64,000 bases of DNA from Terriglobales bacterium (GCA_035487355.1 DATHMF010000006.1:124001-188000); one strand, 5' to 3'. Positions 37,926-47,138 are shown, counted from the first letter of the stretch. Program-made: numbers and translations. Notes: generated by a model from the sequence alone, not told the origin.

Positions 37926-38696
37926 ATGGATGCATGGATCATCGCCGGCCGGAGCTTTCGTTCACGCCTGATTGTCGGCACAGGCAAATACAAATCCGGG
38001 CAGGAGACGGCGCGCGCCATTGAGGCCAGTGGCGCCGAGATGGTTACCGTCGCGGTGAGGCGGGTCAACCTGGACCGCAGCAAAGAGTCGCTGCTCGATT
38101 TCATTGATCCTAAGAAATATTTCCTTCTCCCCAACACTGCCGGATGCTACACCGCCGATGAAGCCATTCGCGCGGCCAGGCTGGGTCGCGAAGTCGGGCT
38201 CTCCGACTGGGTAAAAATTGAAGTCATCGGCGACGAGCGTACGCTCTATCCTGATGTGCAGGCCACTATTGAAGCAACGCGGGTTCTGGTAAAAGAAGGA
38301 TTCGTGGTTCTTCCCTACACCAGCGACGACATCGTAGTTGCCAAGCGCCTGTTGGATGCCGGCGCCAGCGCCATCATGCCCTTGGGCGCGCCCATCGGCA
38401 GCGGCCTGGGAATTCAGAACGCCGCCAATCTGCGCATTCTGCGCGAGATGATTACCAGCGTCCCGCTCATTGTGGATGCCGGAGTAGGCACAGCCTCCGA
38501 CGCATCCATCGCAATGGAACTCGGCGCCGATGGAGTGCTGATGAACTCCGGAATCGCTCACGCCGAAGATCCCGTGCTGATGGCCGAAGCCATGCATCAC
38601 GCCGTCATCGCCGGCCGAGCCGCATACCTCGCCGGTCGCATGCCCAAAAAACTCTACGCCACCGCCAGCTCACCGCTGGAGGGCGTCGTGCGCTGA
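37926..38696 (+). CDS. thiG: Thiazole synthase ThiG
   Basis: The 256-residue TIM-barrel enzyme starts at the ATG at 37926 ([11 protein letters not shown]); a longer open frame upstream has no similarity to the family. It contains the substrate-binding Lys97 in [10 protein letters not shown], the [11 protein letters not shown] block, and the phosphate-binding [21 protein letters not shown] segments. ThiG makes the thiazole ring of thiamine from deoxyxylulose phosphate, dehydroglycine and ThiS thiocarboxylate. No thiS, thiO or thiF is adjacent. No Shine-Dalgarno is visible, and a TACAAT at 37912-37917 lies so close that a leaderless transcript is possible. No TPP riboswitch was found upstream. 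Confidence 0.94.
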   Translation: MDAWIIAGRSFRSRLIVGTGKYKSGQETARAIEASGAEMVTVAVRRVNLDRSKESLLDFIDPKKYFLLPNTAGCYTADEAIRAARLGREVGLSDWVKIEVIGDERTLYPDVQATIEATRVLVKEGFVVLPYTSDDIVVAKRLLDAGASAIMPLGAPIGSGLGIQNAANLRILREMITSVPLIVDAGVGTASDASIAMELGADGVLMNSGIAHAEDPVLMAEAMHHAVIAGRAAYLAGRMPKKLYATASSPLEGVVR

Positions 38697-38715
38697 AAAG
38701 ACTATCTTAAAAAAC

Positions 38716-38741
38716 AAAGGCGGCCCATCAGGCCGCCTTTT
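38716..38741. terminator. Bidirectional terminator between thiG and a convergent gene
   Basis: The stem GGCGGCC/GGCCGCC (38719-38725 with 38731-38737), loop CATCA, is flanked by AAA on the left and TTTT on the right, so it can stop transcripts from thiG on the plus strand and from the secreted-protein gene on the minus strand. Confidence 0.88.
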
Positions 38742-38759
38742 GATTTGCAAAACCAATTC

Positions 38760-39146
38760 TTAGCTTTTGGTGGCCGGTTCGGGTGTCGTCGTTACCTTCT
38801 GCACATCAATCGTATTGGTATCGGCATTTACATGGGCATCCACGTCCACGTGTTCACCTTCGTGCCCCTTCAGGGCCTCCGGATTCGAAACGGCCCATAC
38901 CTTCTTCTCCTTGTCGTCAACAAAAACAACTTTCTTGCCGGCGGCGATACACTTCTTGGTGCACGCCTCGGCCCCAGCGTGGGCAGCCTTGGCACCGCAG
39001 CCCGAGTCGCTCACCCAGCCGGAAACGGTCACGGTATCGCCGGACGCGGTCTTGCCCGTATCGCCAGATTTTTTTGTGTCTTGCGCGAAAGCAGCAATGG
39101 AAGTGATGACGGCCAGCGCAAGCATGCTCAAATAAAATTTCTTCAT
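38760..39146 (-). CDS. Small secreted protein, DUF5818-like
   Basis: The start is the ATG at 39146, with AGGAGA 8 bases upstream. The 128-residue product has a signal peptide ending AAFAQ and a mature domain with SGWVSDSGCGAKAAHAGAEA, CTKKCIAAGKKVVFV and a C-terminal strand region (VDVDAHVNADTNTIDVQKV). This Cys-containing GxVSDxxCG...CxxxC arrangement with a following OB-like beta segment is typical of small exported acidobacterial proteins annotated as DUF5818; I assign that by memory of the pattern. Three cysteines could bind metal or form a disulfide. Function is unknown. Transcription ends at the shared terminator with thiG. Confidence 0.72.
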   Translation of the reverse strand: MKKFYLSMLALAVITSIAAFAQDTKKSGDTGKTASGDTVTVSGWVSDSGCGAKAAHAGAEACTKKCIAAGKKVVFVDDKEKKVWAVSNPEALKGHEGEHVDVDAHVNADTNTIDVQKVTTTPEPATKS

Positions 39147-39462
39147 GGGGGGATCTCCTGTGTGGCGGAATACCGCCAGGGTATGCAGCTTGAAAACTGC
39201 GTGGATGGTGGAAGATGCCACAACCTCTCAAGCTGTGACAGCCTTGGTTCCTCTGGACAAAGGCAAGGCGCCTACCACTTTTACCGCGACTTCATCTGAA
39301 TTGCAAGTGCCTGCGGGCCTTAAGTTGCAATCAACTTTACCTACATGGCTGAAGTGAAGCGGGGCAACTATTCTTCCAGTCACTTGCATCGCAGCGCCTA
39401 CTCGCACATCCAACGCAGTGCAATATTGATTGCCGAGATTGTCTTATTTGCGGGAGAAAAGC
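39147..39462. other. Divergent intergenic region
   Basis: These 316 bases separate two divergent genes and should contain both promoters. I see the two ribosome sites at the ends but no convincing -35/-10 pair, no hairpin and no repeat. Confidence 0.45.
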
Positions 39463-39784
39463 ATGCTCATCATCCTATTCCGATCCAAACTGACTGCACA
39501 GGCCGGCGAAGACTATCAAGACACGAACGCAGAGATGGAATCGCTGGTCCGGCAGAACCCTGGATTCATTGACGTAAAGAGCTACAAGTCCGAAGATGGC
39601 GAGCGGCTGACCGTGGTCTGGTGGAAGGGACAAAGAATCTCTGCGCGAGTGGAGAGAGCTGGCACGTCATCGCGAAGCCCAGAGTACCGGCCGCGAGAAA
39701 TGGTATCAGTACTATGAAATGGAAGTTGCGACGGTCGAGCGTACCAGCAGTTTTGAAAGAAAGCCGGAGCGCGATGAGAAATGA
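39463..39784 (+). pseudogene. Antibiotic biosynthesis monooxygenase (ABM)-like gene with a single-base frameshift
   Basis: From ATG 39463 (GGGAG upstream) the frame encodes MLIILFRSKLTAQAGEDY and then NPGFIDVKSYKSEDGERL, ending at VVWWK, a typical dimeric ABM-fold protein. After AAG at 39625-39627 the frame goes wrong. If one G is removed from the GGG run at 39627-39629 the protein continues as DKESLREWRELARHREAQ and GREKWYQYYEMEVATVER to a TGA at 39784, giving about 106 residues. The restored segment is exactly the expected second half of an ABM domain. Either the gene has recently lost function or the extra G is a sequencing or assembly error. Confidence 0.82.
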
Positions 39785-39796
39785 TAAGCCTCAAGC

Positions 39797-40162
39797 TTAC
39801 TGCTTCTTCGCCGTCGCGTTGGCAGGCGGCTGCTGTTGTGTGGAATTTTGCGGGGGATAGGTAAACACCATTTCGCCCGGACGGGCATAACGCAATTGCT
39901 CGCGCGCCTCCCGCTCGATGGTCTTCGGGTCTGAGCGTAAAGATTTGATATCCGACTGCAGGCGCTCATTTTCCTTCTGCAGATTTTCGATCTCGCCCTG
40001 CAGATTGCGGTACTCCACGCGCTTATGCTCATAAGTAAAGATGCCGTTGGCCCCAAACACCACATGCCAACCCACGAGCGCTGCCAACACACCAACGCCT
40101 ACCGTCGCCAGCTTGCGGCGGCGCGTGTAGATCCATTCGCGTGTTGTTTCAATGATTTCCAA
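39797..40162 (-). CDS. FtsB/DivIC-family septum formation initiator protein
   Basis: The 121-residue bitopic protein has a short basic cytoplasmic start (YTRRRKL), one membrane helix (ATVGVGVLAALVGWHVVF) and a periplasmic coiled coil (EHKRVEYRNLQGEIENLQ onward, residues 46-78), then the EREAREQLRYARPGEMVF motif that defines the family. FtsB/DivIC pairs with FtsL and FtsQ in the divisome. The Gln/Pro-rich tail is variable. It follows the phosphohexomutase gene by 6 bases on the same strand, so they probably share a transcript. Confidence 0.9.
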   Translation of the reverse strand: MEIIETTREWIYTRRRKLATVGVGVLAALVGWHVVFGANGIFTYEHKRVEYRNLQGEIENLQKENERLQSDIKSLRSDPKTIEREAREQLRYARPGEMVFTYPPQNSTQQQPPANATAKKQ

Positions 40163-40168
40163 AAATCC

Positions 40169-41599
40169 TTAATGCCGTAGCACCCAGTCCTTGGCGGCCG
40201 CACTCAGCTTCTGCACATCTTCCGTCGAGCGCCCCTCCGAATAGATCCGTACCACAGGCTCGGTTCCCGAAAGGCGAAAGCACACCCACGAGCCGTCCTC
40301 AAGGACCAGTTTCAGCCCATCGGTGCGCACCACTTCCGCAACTTTTCTGCCGCTGAACTCATGCGGCTCTTCCCGTAACTTACTAGTTAACTTTGCCTTA
40401 ACATCCTCCGTCAAGGGGAAGTTCTCGCGCAGGGGATAAAAGGAACCTACTTTGACAAATAGCTTTTGGAGCTGCTGGCCGAGCGATCCTGGTTGTCCCG
40501 CGAGCGAGCGTGCAGCCAGCATCTCGCAGCACAGCAACCCAGCCAGCACGCCATCTTTTTCCGGGACATGATGCCGGATAGAAATCCCTGCGCTCTCTTC
40601 GCCTCCAATTGCGATCTTATCTTCTTTAATCAGTTCGCCGATGTATTTGAATCCCACCGGAGTCTCATAAAGTTGGATGCCGTAATGCTTAGCCAGGGCA
40701 TTGATAAGATTCGTGGTCACCACCGATTTACCGACGCCATTTTTCCATCCTCGGCTTTCGACCAGGTATTCGAACAGCAGCGCGATAACGTAATTGGGCG
40801 AGATAAATGTTCCGTCGGCATCCACGATACCGAAGCGGTCCGCGTCGCCATCGGTTGCAATGCCGATGTGCGCGCCGTTAGCTTTCATCGCCTGGCGCAG
40901 GTCATTCAGAAATGGATCGTCCGGCGCCGGAGCATGCCCGCCGAACAATACATCTCGGTAATCATGTACCGTGGCGACTTCGATACCGGCTTCCCGCAAG
41001 AATACGTCGGAGTATCCCCGCGCCGCTCCCCACATTGGATCGAAAGCAATCTTGAGCTTTGCCTTCTTGATCGCATTTAAATCCAGAATCTCGTTGAGGC
41101 GCGCCAGGTAAGCGGTTTTCACCTCCACGCTTTCTGCAACGGCCTTCGCCTCGGCTTTGGCCGGCTGCGCAGGCAGGCTGTCGAACTCGGCAATTGCAGC
41201 TTCAATCTTTGTTGTCACCTCGGGCAGCGCTGGCGCGCCATCGGGCGTAGAAAATTTGATGCCGTTGTATTCCGGTGGATTGTGCGACGCTGTGAAATTA
41301 ATCGCTCCGTCGGATTGAACACGGATCACCTCATAGGCAATGGTGGGCGTAGGTGCAGGCTCGGGTACGACTAAAGGTGTAACGCCATGGGATTCTAAAA
41401 TTCCCTGCGCCAGCTCGACAAACGTCTCTCCCAGAAAGCGCGGGTCGCGTCCGACGATGACTCGATGCTTGTCTTTCCGTGGTTTTTGAGAAACCACGTA
41501 GCGGGCGATCCCATGCACCGCACGCCGCACGTTGGCGAAGGTAAAATCTTCGGCCATGACAGCGCGCCATCCTGATGTTCCGAACTTGATTTGGACCAT
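40169..41599 (-). CDS. Phosphoglucomutase/phosphomannomutase family protein
   Basis: I start at the ATG at 41599 (MVQIKFGTSGWR), where family similarity begins; a TTG upstream adds 13 residues. The 476-residue alpha-D-phosphohexomutase contains the catalytic phosphoserine in NFTASHNPPEYNG, the metal-binding DGDADRFGIVD, the sugar-binding GGEESAG and the phosphate-binding FRLSGTEPVVRIY. It interconverts hexose 6-phosphate and 1-phosphate and could feed sugar-nucleotide synthesis. Whether the preferred substrate is glucose or mannose cannot be told by eye. Its gene starts about 120 bases from the divergent cutA. Confidence 0.92.
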   Translation of the reverse strand: MVQIKFGTSGWRAVMAEDFTFANVRRAVHGIARYVVSQKPRKDKHRVIVGRDPRFLGETFVELAQGILESHGVTPLVVPEPAPTPTIAYEVIRVQSDGAINFTASHNPPEYNGIKFSTPDGAPALPEVTTKIEAAIAEFDSLPAQPAKAEAKAVAESVEVKTAYLARLNEILDLNAIKKAKLKIAFDPMWGAARGYSDVFLREAGIEVATVHDYRDVLFGGHAPAPDDPFLNDLRQAMKANGAHIGIATDGDADRFGIVDADGTFISPNYVIALLFEYLVESRGWKNGVGKSVVTTNLINALAKHYGIQLYETPVGFKYIGELIKEDKIAIGGEESAGISIRHHVPEKDGVLAGLLCCEMLAARSLAGQPGSLGQQLQKLFVKVGSFYPLRENFPLTEDVKAKLTSKLREEPHEFSGRKVAEVVRTDGLKLVLEDGSWVCFRLSGTEPVVRIYSEGRSTEDVQKLSAAAKDWVLRH

Positions 41600-41717
41600 A
41601 ATAGTTAAGAATAACCTCTCGCAGATTGTAAGATTCAAAACAGCTTCAGCAAGACAACCTAAGTTAATGATACATTCGTCTCTGCTTCTTAATCCCTGAA
41701 CTCACGGCAGGCCCGCT

Positions 41718-42044
41718 ATGACTGCTAACGCGAACGACAAAAAAATAATTCTTACTACCAGCGGCACCAAAGAAGAAGCCGAGGATATCGCCTGGGCGCT
41801 GGTCGAACGCAAACTGGCGGCCTGCGTCAACATTGTGGCGCTGACCTCGATCTTTCGCTGGAAAGATGAAATTGACAGCAATCCGGAGTTCCTGCTCATT
41901 ATAAAAACCACGGCTGCGGCGTTTGACCGCGTGCAGAATGCAATCAAAGAACTGAATACCTACGAGCTGCCGGAATGTATACAACTTTCGATTGAAACCG
42001 GCAGCGAAGCCTACCTGAAGTGGATTGGCGAATCAGTGGAATAA
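41718..42044 (+). CDS. cutA: CutA divalent-cation tolerance protein
   Basis: The 108-residue protein has the full CutA1 pattern: LTTSGTKEEAEDIAWALVER, KLAACVNIV, SIFRWKDEI and the C-terminal YELPECIQLSIETGSEAYLKWI. CutA1 is a very stable trimer related in fold to PII proteins; a role in copper tolerance was proposed in E. coli but the biochemical function is not settled. It lies 140 bases upstream of msrP on the same strand and divergent from the phosphohexomutase gene. Confidence 0.94.
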   Translation: MTANANDKKIILTTSGTKEEAEDIAWALVERKLAACVNIVALTSIFRWKDEIDSNPEFLLIIKTTAAAFDRVQNAIKELNTYELPECIQLSIETGSEAYLKWIGESVE

Positions 42045-42184
42045 TGAACTTGAACCTGCTGTTATGTAACTTTTTCTGCAGTTTCAGCATCCCATCCAGT
42101 AGATAATGACAGCAATAGCAGTCGCAATCCACTTTGACGCCGCTGCCGTACTGCATCTAGAAATGAAGTTATTGAGACGTTCAC

Positions 42185-43156
42185 ATGTTGATTAAAAAGC
42201 CTTCTGATATTCCTTACTCTGAAGTTACCCCAAAGTCGCTTTACATGAACCGGCGCAAGTTTTTGGCCGCTGCTGCCGCCGCAGGAGCAGGCCTGGCAGG
42301 TGCAACTTTCTGGAAGATGTCGCAATCATCTTCGCCGGTCCTGGCCGGGACAAAATACGACAACCTGGTGAAGAGCCCTTTCAGCACCACGGAAAAAATT
42401 ACGTCTATGAACGACGCGACCCACTACAACAACTACTATGAGTTTGGGACCGACAAATCTGATCCGGCCAAAACCTCACAGAGTTTCAAAACCAGCCCGT
42501 GGCAGGTTTCAGTTGAAGGAGAGGTCAAGAAAAAGCGCGTCTTCCAGCTCGAAGAGATCGCCAAGCTGGCCCCCATGGAAGAACGCATCTACCGCCATCG
42601 TTGCGTTGAAGGATGGTCCATCGTAGTCCCCTGGATCGGGTTCCCCTTGAGCGTCCTGATCAAGCAGTTCGAGCTTACCTCCAAGGCCAAGTATGTTGCC
42701 TTCGAGACGCTTTATGATCCCAAGCAAATGCCCGGCCAGCGCGGCAGTCTGTTCGGCAGCGGGCTGGATTGGCCCTATGTCGAAGGCTTGCGCATGGATG
42801 AAGCCATGCACCCTCTCGCGCTTCTCTGCTTCGGCATGTATGGTGAATCGCTGCCCAACCAGGATGGCGCGCCGATTCGTCTCGTGCTCCCGTGGAAGTA
42901 CGGCTTCAAGAGCATCAAGTCCATTGTGAAAATCAAGTTCGTAGATGGCGAGCCGCCCACCACCTGGAACAAGCAGGCGCCAAATGAGTATGGTTTTTAT
43001 TCCAATGTAAATCCCAGTGTGGACCACCCGCGCTGGAGCCAGGCCACCGAGCGCCGCCTGGGTGAATTTTTCAAACGCAAGACTCTCATGTTCAACGGCT
43101 ATGCCGACCAGGTCGCCAGTCTCTACAACGGCATGGATTTGCGTAAATACTACTGA
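42185..43156 (+). CDS. msrP: Periplasmic methionine sulfoxide reductase, molybdenum subunit MsrP
   Basis: The 323-residue protein begins with the extended pre-signal typical of YedY/MsrP and then a twin-arginine signal, [19 protein letters not shown]. The molybdopterin-coordinating Cys140 is in YRHRCVEGW, and the fold continues with [20 protein letters not shown] and [20 protein letters not shown]. MsrP repairs oxidised methionines in periplasmic proteins, receiving electrons from the membrane haem protein MsrQ, which is encoded next. Export in folded form with cofactor is expected through Tat. Confidence 0.95.
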   Translation: MLIKKPSDIPYSEVTPKSLYMNRRKFLAAAAAAGAGLAGATFWKMSQSSSPVLAGTKYDNLVKSPFSTTEKITSMNDATHYNNYYEFGTDKSDPAKTSQSFKTSPWQVSVEGEVKKKRVFQLEEIAKLAPMEERIYRHRCVEGWSIVVPWIGFPLSVLIKQFELTSKAKYVAFETLYDPKQMPGQRGSLFGSGLDWPYVEGLRMDEAMHPLALLCFGMYGESLPNQDGAPIRLVLPWKYGFKSIKSIVKIKFVDGEPPTTWNKQAPNEYGFYSNVNPSVDHPRWSQATERRLGEFFKRKTLMFNGYADQVASLYNGMDLRKYY

Positions 43157-43175
43157 CGAAAAATCAACCGGACCC

Positions 43176-43895
43176 ATGCCCCCAACTTTTTCACCTTCCA
43201 TGAAATGGCTGAAGCCGCCGGTATTTGTGCTTTGTTTGGCGCCGGTCGCGATTCTGTTGTTACAGGCATTTCACGATCAGTTGAGGGCAGATTCTCTGCT
43301 GACTGCACTTCATCTCAATCCAGATCTGGGCGCGAATCAGATTGAAAAAGTTACTCATACCACCGGCGACTGGATTCTGATCTTCCTTTGCATCACGCTG
43401 GCCATCACACCTTTGCGCAAGATTTTGAATCAGCCCTGGCTGATCAAGTTCCGCCGTATGTTTGGTCTGTTTGCATTTTTTTATGCCAGCCTGCACTTCT
43501 TGACCTATATCTGGCTCGACCAGTTTTTTGACATGTCGAGCATTCTGAACGATGTGGCCAAGCGCCCATTCATTACCGCTGGGTTCACAGGCTTTGTTCT
43601 GCTGATTCCGCTGGCGCTAACCTCAACCGCCGGATGGATACGCCGCCTGGGCGGGAAACGCTGGCAGTGGTTACATCGCCTGATCTACATCAGTGCTATT
43701 GCCGGCGTGGTGCACTACTACTGGCTGGTGAAATCGGATGTCCGCCTTCCTCTTCTATACGCTGCAATCGTGACCCTGCTCTTGGGGTTCCGCGCCTTTG
43801 TGGCGATTCGCAATCAGCGCCGGCAACTGGCCGCGGATTCGGCCCAGCCTCGTGCTGCATTTCGTCCTACTGAGGCGGCGAAAGACGCAGAATAG
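43176..43895 (+). CDS. msrQ: Haem-containing membrane subunit MsrQ (YedZ)
   Basis: The frame is open from 43017, but the upstream part lies inside msrP, so the ATG at 43176 or at 43200 is the likely start. The 239-residue product has six hydrophobic segments of the ferric reductase-like domain with haem-ligand candidates in FYASLHFLTYIWLDQ, QWLHRLIYISAIAGVVHYY. MsrQ passes electrons from the quinone pool or flavin reductase to MsrP in the periplasm. The 20-base gap from msrP indicates an msrPQ operon. Confidence 0.93.
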   Translation: MPPTFSPSMKWLKPPVFVLCLAPVAILLLQAFHDQLRADSLLTALHLNPDLGANQIEKVTHTTGDWILIFLCITLAITPLRKILNQPWLIKFRRMFGLFAFFYASLHFLTYIWLDQFFDMSSILNDVAKRPFITAGFTGFVLLIPLALTSTAGWIRRLGGKRWQWLHRLIYISAIAGVVHYYWLVKSDVRLPLLYAAIVTLLLGFRAFVAIRNQRRQLAADSAQPRAAFRPTEAAKDAE

Positions 43896-43941
43896 CCGTA
43901 ATTTCTCTCTACAATCTGTTTTGTTGGGCTGGATGAGCGAA

Positions 43942-44280
43942 CTAAGGCTTGCTGGCTTCGGCGGCGGCGGCCAACTGTTTGATGAGGGCTTCCATAAGCT
44001 CACGTTGGCCTTGTTCGAATTCTTCAAAGATGATTCCCATACCGACCCCTGGATGCGAGGCCTGCACATGCCCTGAGCAACGGAACTCGGTCATCTTGGT
44101 TTGCACCCGCATATTCAATTGCGTCCCCACAGCAAGTGGAGAAAACGTCTGAACGTAGACGCCGCCAAGTGAGATATCAGTCAAGGTGCCCCAAAACCCT
44201 CCGGCAGAACCCTCCGGACGCACTTCGACCCCGCCGTCACACACATAACGAACGTGAGACCGTTTTTCAGTAAACGACAT
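43942..44280 (-). CDS. Single-domain PilZ protein
   Basis: The 112-residue protein has RSHVRYVCDGGVEV (RxxxR at residues 7-11) and TDISLGGVYVQTF (DxSxxG), followed by HPGVGMGIIFEEF. These match the consensus cyclic di-GMP contacts of a stand-alone PilZ domain. It faces away from the pilin-like genes that start 380 bases on, but its closeness suggests it could link cyclic di-GMP to pilus function; that is inference. It is convergent with msrQ. Confidence 0.88.
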   Translation of the reverse strand: MSFTEKRSHVRYVCDGGVEVRPEGSAGGFWGTLTDISLGGVYVQTFSPLAVGTQLNMRVQTKMTEFRCSGHVQASHPGVGMGIIFEEFEQGQRELMEALIKQLAAAAEASKP

Positions 44281-44663
44281 TACCTACTCCCTGCAGGCGG
44301 AGTCATTGCCAGCGAACCTGATAGTGGCGATACTTTTGCAGAAATCACCTGAAAAAACAAGCTTGAAATTGTATTTTGAACCAGCAAGGCTAACCTGTCC
44401 GAGAGGCCAACGTTCTGCCGAAGGCCGGTGGGTATCGGGCTTGAACTGCCTGAAAATGTGCTTGAAATTATCCGCTAACTCGTGCAATCTGATGGGTATA
44501 GTACTTCCGTAACTTAGTTGATTATTGCAATTTCCCCCATCTGAGGTTACTGTCTTAGATTGAAGAGCTGCAGTTTTATAGGCTAGCTCCCCCAATTATT
44601 ACTTAGCTAACAGCAGCGCCCTAATATTTATATCTTAGATAACTTTGGGGAGGAGCTTCTTTT
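44281..44663. other. Divergent region between the PilZ gene and the minor pilin set
   Basis: About 300 bases with no supported gene. The left part would hold the PilZ promoter (minus strand) and the right part the promoter and leader of the pilin-like genes. The only strong structure is the hairpin at 44585-44657. I found no sigma-54 -24/-12 promoter and no cyclic di-GMP riboswitch consensus. Confidence 0.5.
44585..44657 (+). promoter_or_regulatory. Hairpin pairing with the ribosome binding site of the first pilin-like gene
   Basis: AGCTCCCCCAA at 44585-44595 is complementary to TTGGG..GGAGCT within 44645-44657, with a 2-base bulge. The right arm contains the ribosome site GGGGAGGAG used by the GTG start at 44664. 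The loop is 49 bases and AT-rich. If the transcript begins upstream of 44585 the site would be masked in the folded RNA. Confidence 0.5.
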
Positions 44664-45332
44664 GTGAAAAGACTGCGCCGCAAGACAAATCAAGCAAACC
44701 GTGGGTTCAGTTTGATCGAACTCCTCATCGTTTCGCTGATTATCATTATAATCACCGCCATTTCCATCCCCCAAATTAAGAGTACCTTGAGGGAAGCTCA
44801 CAACCGGCAGGCATTCGAACAAGTTTTGACAGCGATGCGGCGGGCCCATGAAATCGCTGTAGACCGGCGCCGTGTGGTGGTTTTGACCTTTAATACAAAG
44901 CCCAGCGCTACTACTGCTGCAACCATTACGTTCACCCAGCAAGTTCTGGTGCCCGGCAACCCTCCCACTTATGTTCTCGCGCCCGCCGTCAATTCTTTTA
45001 ATCCAGAGACGACCACTCTGCCGCTGGACATGGATTTCATAACGCCGGCAGCAGCGGTCACTAATAATCCTGATGGCCTTGGGCCGCCTGGAAGTGGAAC
45101 CGATTTTGGCTATTCTGGCGTGGTTGGCGGAGCAGGCTTGAACACGATGTACTTTCAGGTTGATGGCACGGTGTTGCGTGACAGCCAAACCGGCGCCGTA
45201 GCCAGCGGCGTAATTTACGTGGGGCGGACTGGCGACCCCACTTCCAACCGGGCTGCTTCCATCCTGGGAACAACTGGAAGAGCCAAGGGTTGGCGCCTGA
45301 ATCAAAAAACCAATAGCTGGGTGATTTACTGA
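44664..45332 (+). CDS. Minor pilin-like prepilin (FimT/GspH type)
   Basis: The 222-residue protein starts at GTG with GGGGAGGAG 6 bases upstream. It has a type III prepilin signal, NRGFSLIELLIVSLIIIII, with cleavage expected after Gly and Glu at mature position 5. A beta-rich C-terminal domain follows, with AFEQVLTAMRRAHEIAVDRRR as in the GspH/FimT family. Minor pilins prime pilus or pseudopilus assembly in the inner membrane. It is the first of four such genes in order FimT, PilV, PilW and PilX types. Confidence 0.87.
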   Translation: MKRLRRKTNQANRGFSLIELLIVSLIIIIITAISIPQIKSTLREAHNRQAFEQVLTAMRRAHEIAVDRRRVVVLTFNTKPSATTAATITFTQQVLVPGNPPTYVLAPAVNSFNPETTTLPLDMDFITPAAAVTNNPDGLGPPGSGTDFGYSGVVGGAGLNTMYFQVDGTVLRDSQTGAVASGVIYVGRTGDPTSNRAASILGTTGRAKGWRLNQKTNSWVIY

Positions 45333-45348
45333 GCGAGTGGAAAATACG

Positions 45349-45900
45349 ATGATGAAAATTCAGCATAAATCGGCAACAGGCGATAAAGGGTTCACCCTTG
45401 TCGAGGTCCTGATTTCCATGGTCATTCTGGTGATAGGTTTACTGAGTATCCTGGCGCTCTTTGCCAAGGGCCTTTCCGCCACTCAGTATGCCCAACAGGA
45501 TATGATCGCCAAACAGAAGGCGCGCGAGCAGTTAGAGGCCATTTATTCCGCCCGCAACGACGGCAGAATTACCTGGGCCAACATCACCAACACCCCAGTC
45601 CCTGCACCGGGTATCTATTTCCCGACGGGATTTCAACCTTTGTACAGGATGACGGATAGCTCTACCGAACTGGTGGGATCAAACATCAATAGTGGGGTCC
45701 CCGATTTTATTGTGACGCACGATAATAGTGGAAACTTTCTAAAGGTCAACCTGAACAATTACACGCGCCAGGTGAACATCCAACTGGTGGATCCAACCAA
45801 TCCCAACTTGAAACAAGTTACGGTCACCGTGAGAGTAATCACTCCGGGCGTAGGCACCCGTGACTATCAGGTGATTGGATATGTTTCCAAAACTCAATAG
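45349..45900 (+). CDS. PilV-like type IV pilus minor pilin
   Basis: The 183-residue protein has the prepilin peptide DKGFTLVEVLISMVILVIGLLSILALF, here cited in parts, with GFTLVEVLISMV as the cleavage region and the LLSILALF segment common in PilV. I start at the ATG at 45349; a GTG at 45337 and an ATG at 45352 are alternatives. Only 16 bases separate it from the previous gene. The C-terminal part is beta-rich and has no recognisable enzyme motif. Confidence 0.86.
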   Translation: MMKIQHKSATGDKGFTLVEVLISMVILVIGLLSILALFAKGLSATQYAQQDMIAKQKAREQLEAIYSARNDGRITWANITNTPVPAPGIYFPTGFQPLYRMTDSSTELVGSNINSGVPDFIVTHDNSGNFLKVNLNNYTRQVNIQLVDPTNPNLKQVTVTVRVITPGVGTRDYQVIGYVSKTQ

Positions 45901-45914
45901 GTGAGATTGCGCAT

Positions 45915-47138
45915 ATGAAAACTTCATGTCAGCAACGTTTTCGGAACCAACGGGGATTCTCCCTGGTCGAGCTTTTGGTGGCCATGGCCATCACGATCAT
46001 CGTCATGGCAGCCGCCATGATGATGTTCATGAAATCCCTGGACACCAATGACATGACCATGCTTATAGCTGAGATGCAGGCCAACGCGCGCGCCGGAACC
46101 AATGCCCTCGCGCAGGATATTAACCAGGCGGGCACCGGGATTGCCTGGGGCGGCTACACTCTTGCCCAAGGCCCAGCGGAGAATTTCGGTAATAACGCGA
46201 CCTACATGAATCCCAATAACTTCTACACTGTGCCTGCCAGTGCGGGTCCCCCTGCTACCCCTGCTACTAACGTCATGTACGGAATCACTCCAGTGGATGG
46301 GGGTGGGCCGGCAATCGCGGGGCCTGCAAACAACGGCGCTGGGGCGCCGGTTCAAATGGATGGCATCAATTTGGTGTACGCCGACCCAGTCCTGAGCAGT
46401 AGCGACCCCACAGTCTCCAATTGGACTACCCCTCCTGCTCCTGGCCCTGCTGTTGCAGACGCTGGAGCCAACATTACTATCACGATGCCCAATGGCATGT
46501 TACCCGCCGTCAACGATAACAACAGCGGCATACGAATAGGCGATGTGTTGACCTTGAATAATTCGGTCGTGGGCGTTGTCAGCAATGTTGCCCCCGGCCC
46601 TCCTGCAATCATTACGCTTTCCCCGGGCGATCCTTACAACATAAATCAATTTGGCCCTGTTGGCGCTGGAACACCGGGAAGCGTCAGGTCACTGGCGCCC
46701 TACCCAATCTCCGTTAATGTGATGAGGCTGTATGTGATCACCTATTTCCTGCAGGGGATAGACGCCGCGGGTAATCCGGTGACCAAGGCGGCGGCGGCCA
46801 CAGCGGTGGACTTCCGGCTTATGCGGCAGGTCAATCAGCAGGCAGCCACGATTGTTGCCGAACATATCAATTACCTGCAGTTCTCTTACGACTTGGGAGA
46901 TCCCAGTTGCCTGACAACCGCCCCCATGTCCCACATTCCCAATGCCGTGGAACCGACTGCTTGTGGAATCCCAACTGCCAAACCGGCCTATGACAAGATC
47001 AGGACCGTGTATATCAACCTCGGGGCGCGTTCGGCCAAACCCGATAAACGGGGGGTGTATTACCAAACCACCGTTAACACTACCGTCGGCCCCAGGAGCT
47101 TGAGCTATAACAATACTTATCCCGCTGACAAGCCATGA
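45915..47138 (+). CDS. PilW-like minor pilin
   Basis: The 407-residue protein has the prepilin signal RGFSLVELLVAMAITIIVM, followed by the NARAGTNALAQDINQAGTG segment typical of PilW proteins. The rest is a long beta-rich region with many Asn, Pro and Gly residues. It lies 14 bases after the PilV-like gene. Its stop overlaps a possible ATG of the next frame, so the four pilin-like genes look like one operon. PilW works with the other minor pilins in pilus tip priming. Confidence 0.86.
   Translation: MKTSCQQRFRNQRGFSLVELLVAMAITIIVMAAAMMMFMKSLDTNDMTMLIAEMQANARAGTNALAQDINQAGTGIAWGGYTLAQGPAENFGNNATYMNPNNFYTVPASAGPPATPATNVMYGITPVDGGGPAIAGPANNGAGAPVQMDGINLVYADPVLSSSDPTVSNWTTPPAPGPAVADAGANITITMPNGMLPAVNDNNSGIRIGDVLTLNNSVVGVVSNVAPGPPAIITLSPGDPYNINQFGPVGAGTPGSVRSLAPYPISVNVMRLYVITYFLQGIDAAGNPVTKAAAATAVDFRLMRQVNQQAATIVAEHINYLQFSYDLGDPSCLTTAPMSHIPNAVEPTACGIPTAKPAYDKIRTVYINLGARSAKPDKRGVYYQTTVNTTVGPRSLSYNNTYPADKP

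Noticed and set aside
44281..44663. Cyclic di-GMP (GEMM) riboswitch before the pilin genes
   Set aside because: The conserved core elements of GEMM-I or GEMM-II are absent; only the ribosome-site hairpin is present.
44628..45305. 225-codon minus-strand frame across the first pilin gene
   Set aside because: The plus strand has an unmistakable prepilin signal and ribosome site; the minus frame has neither.
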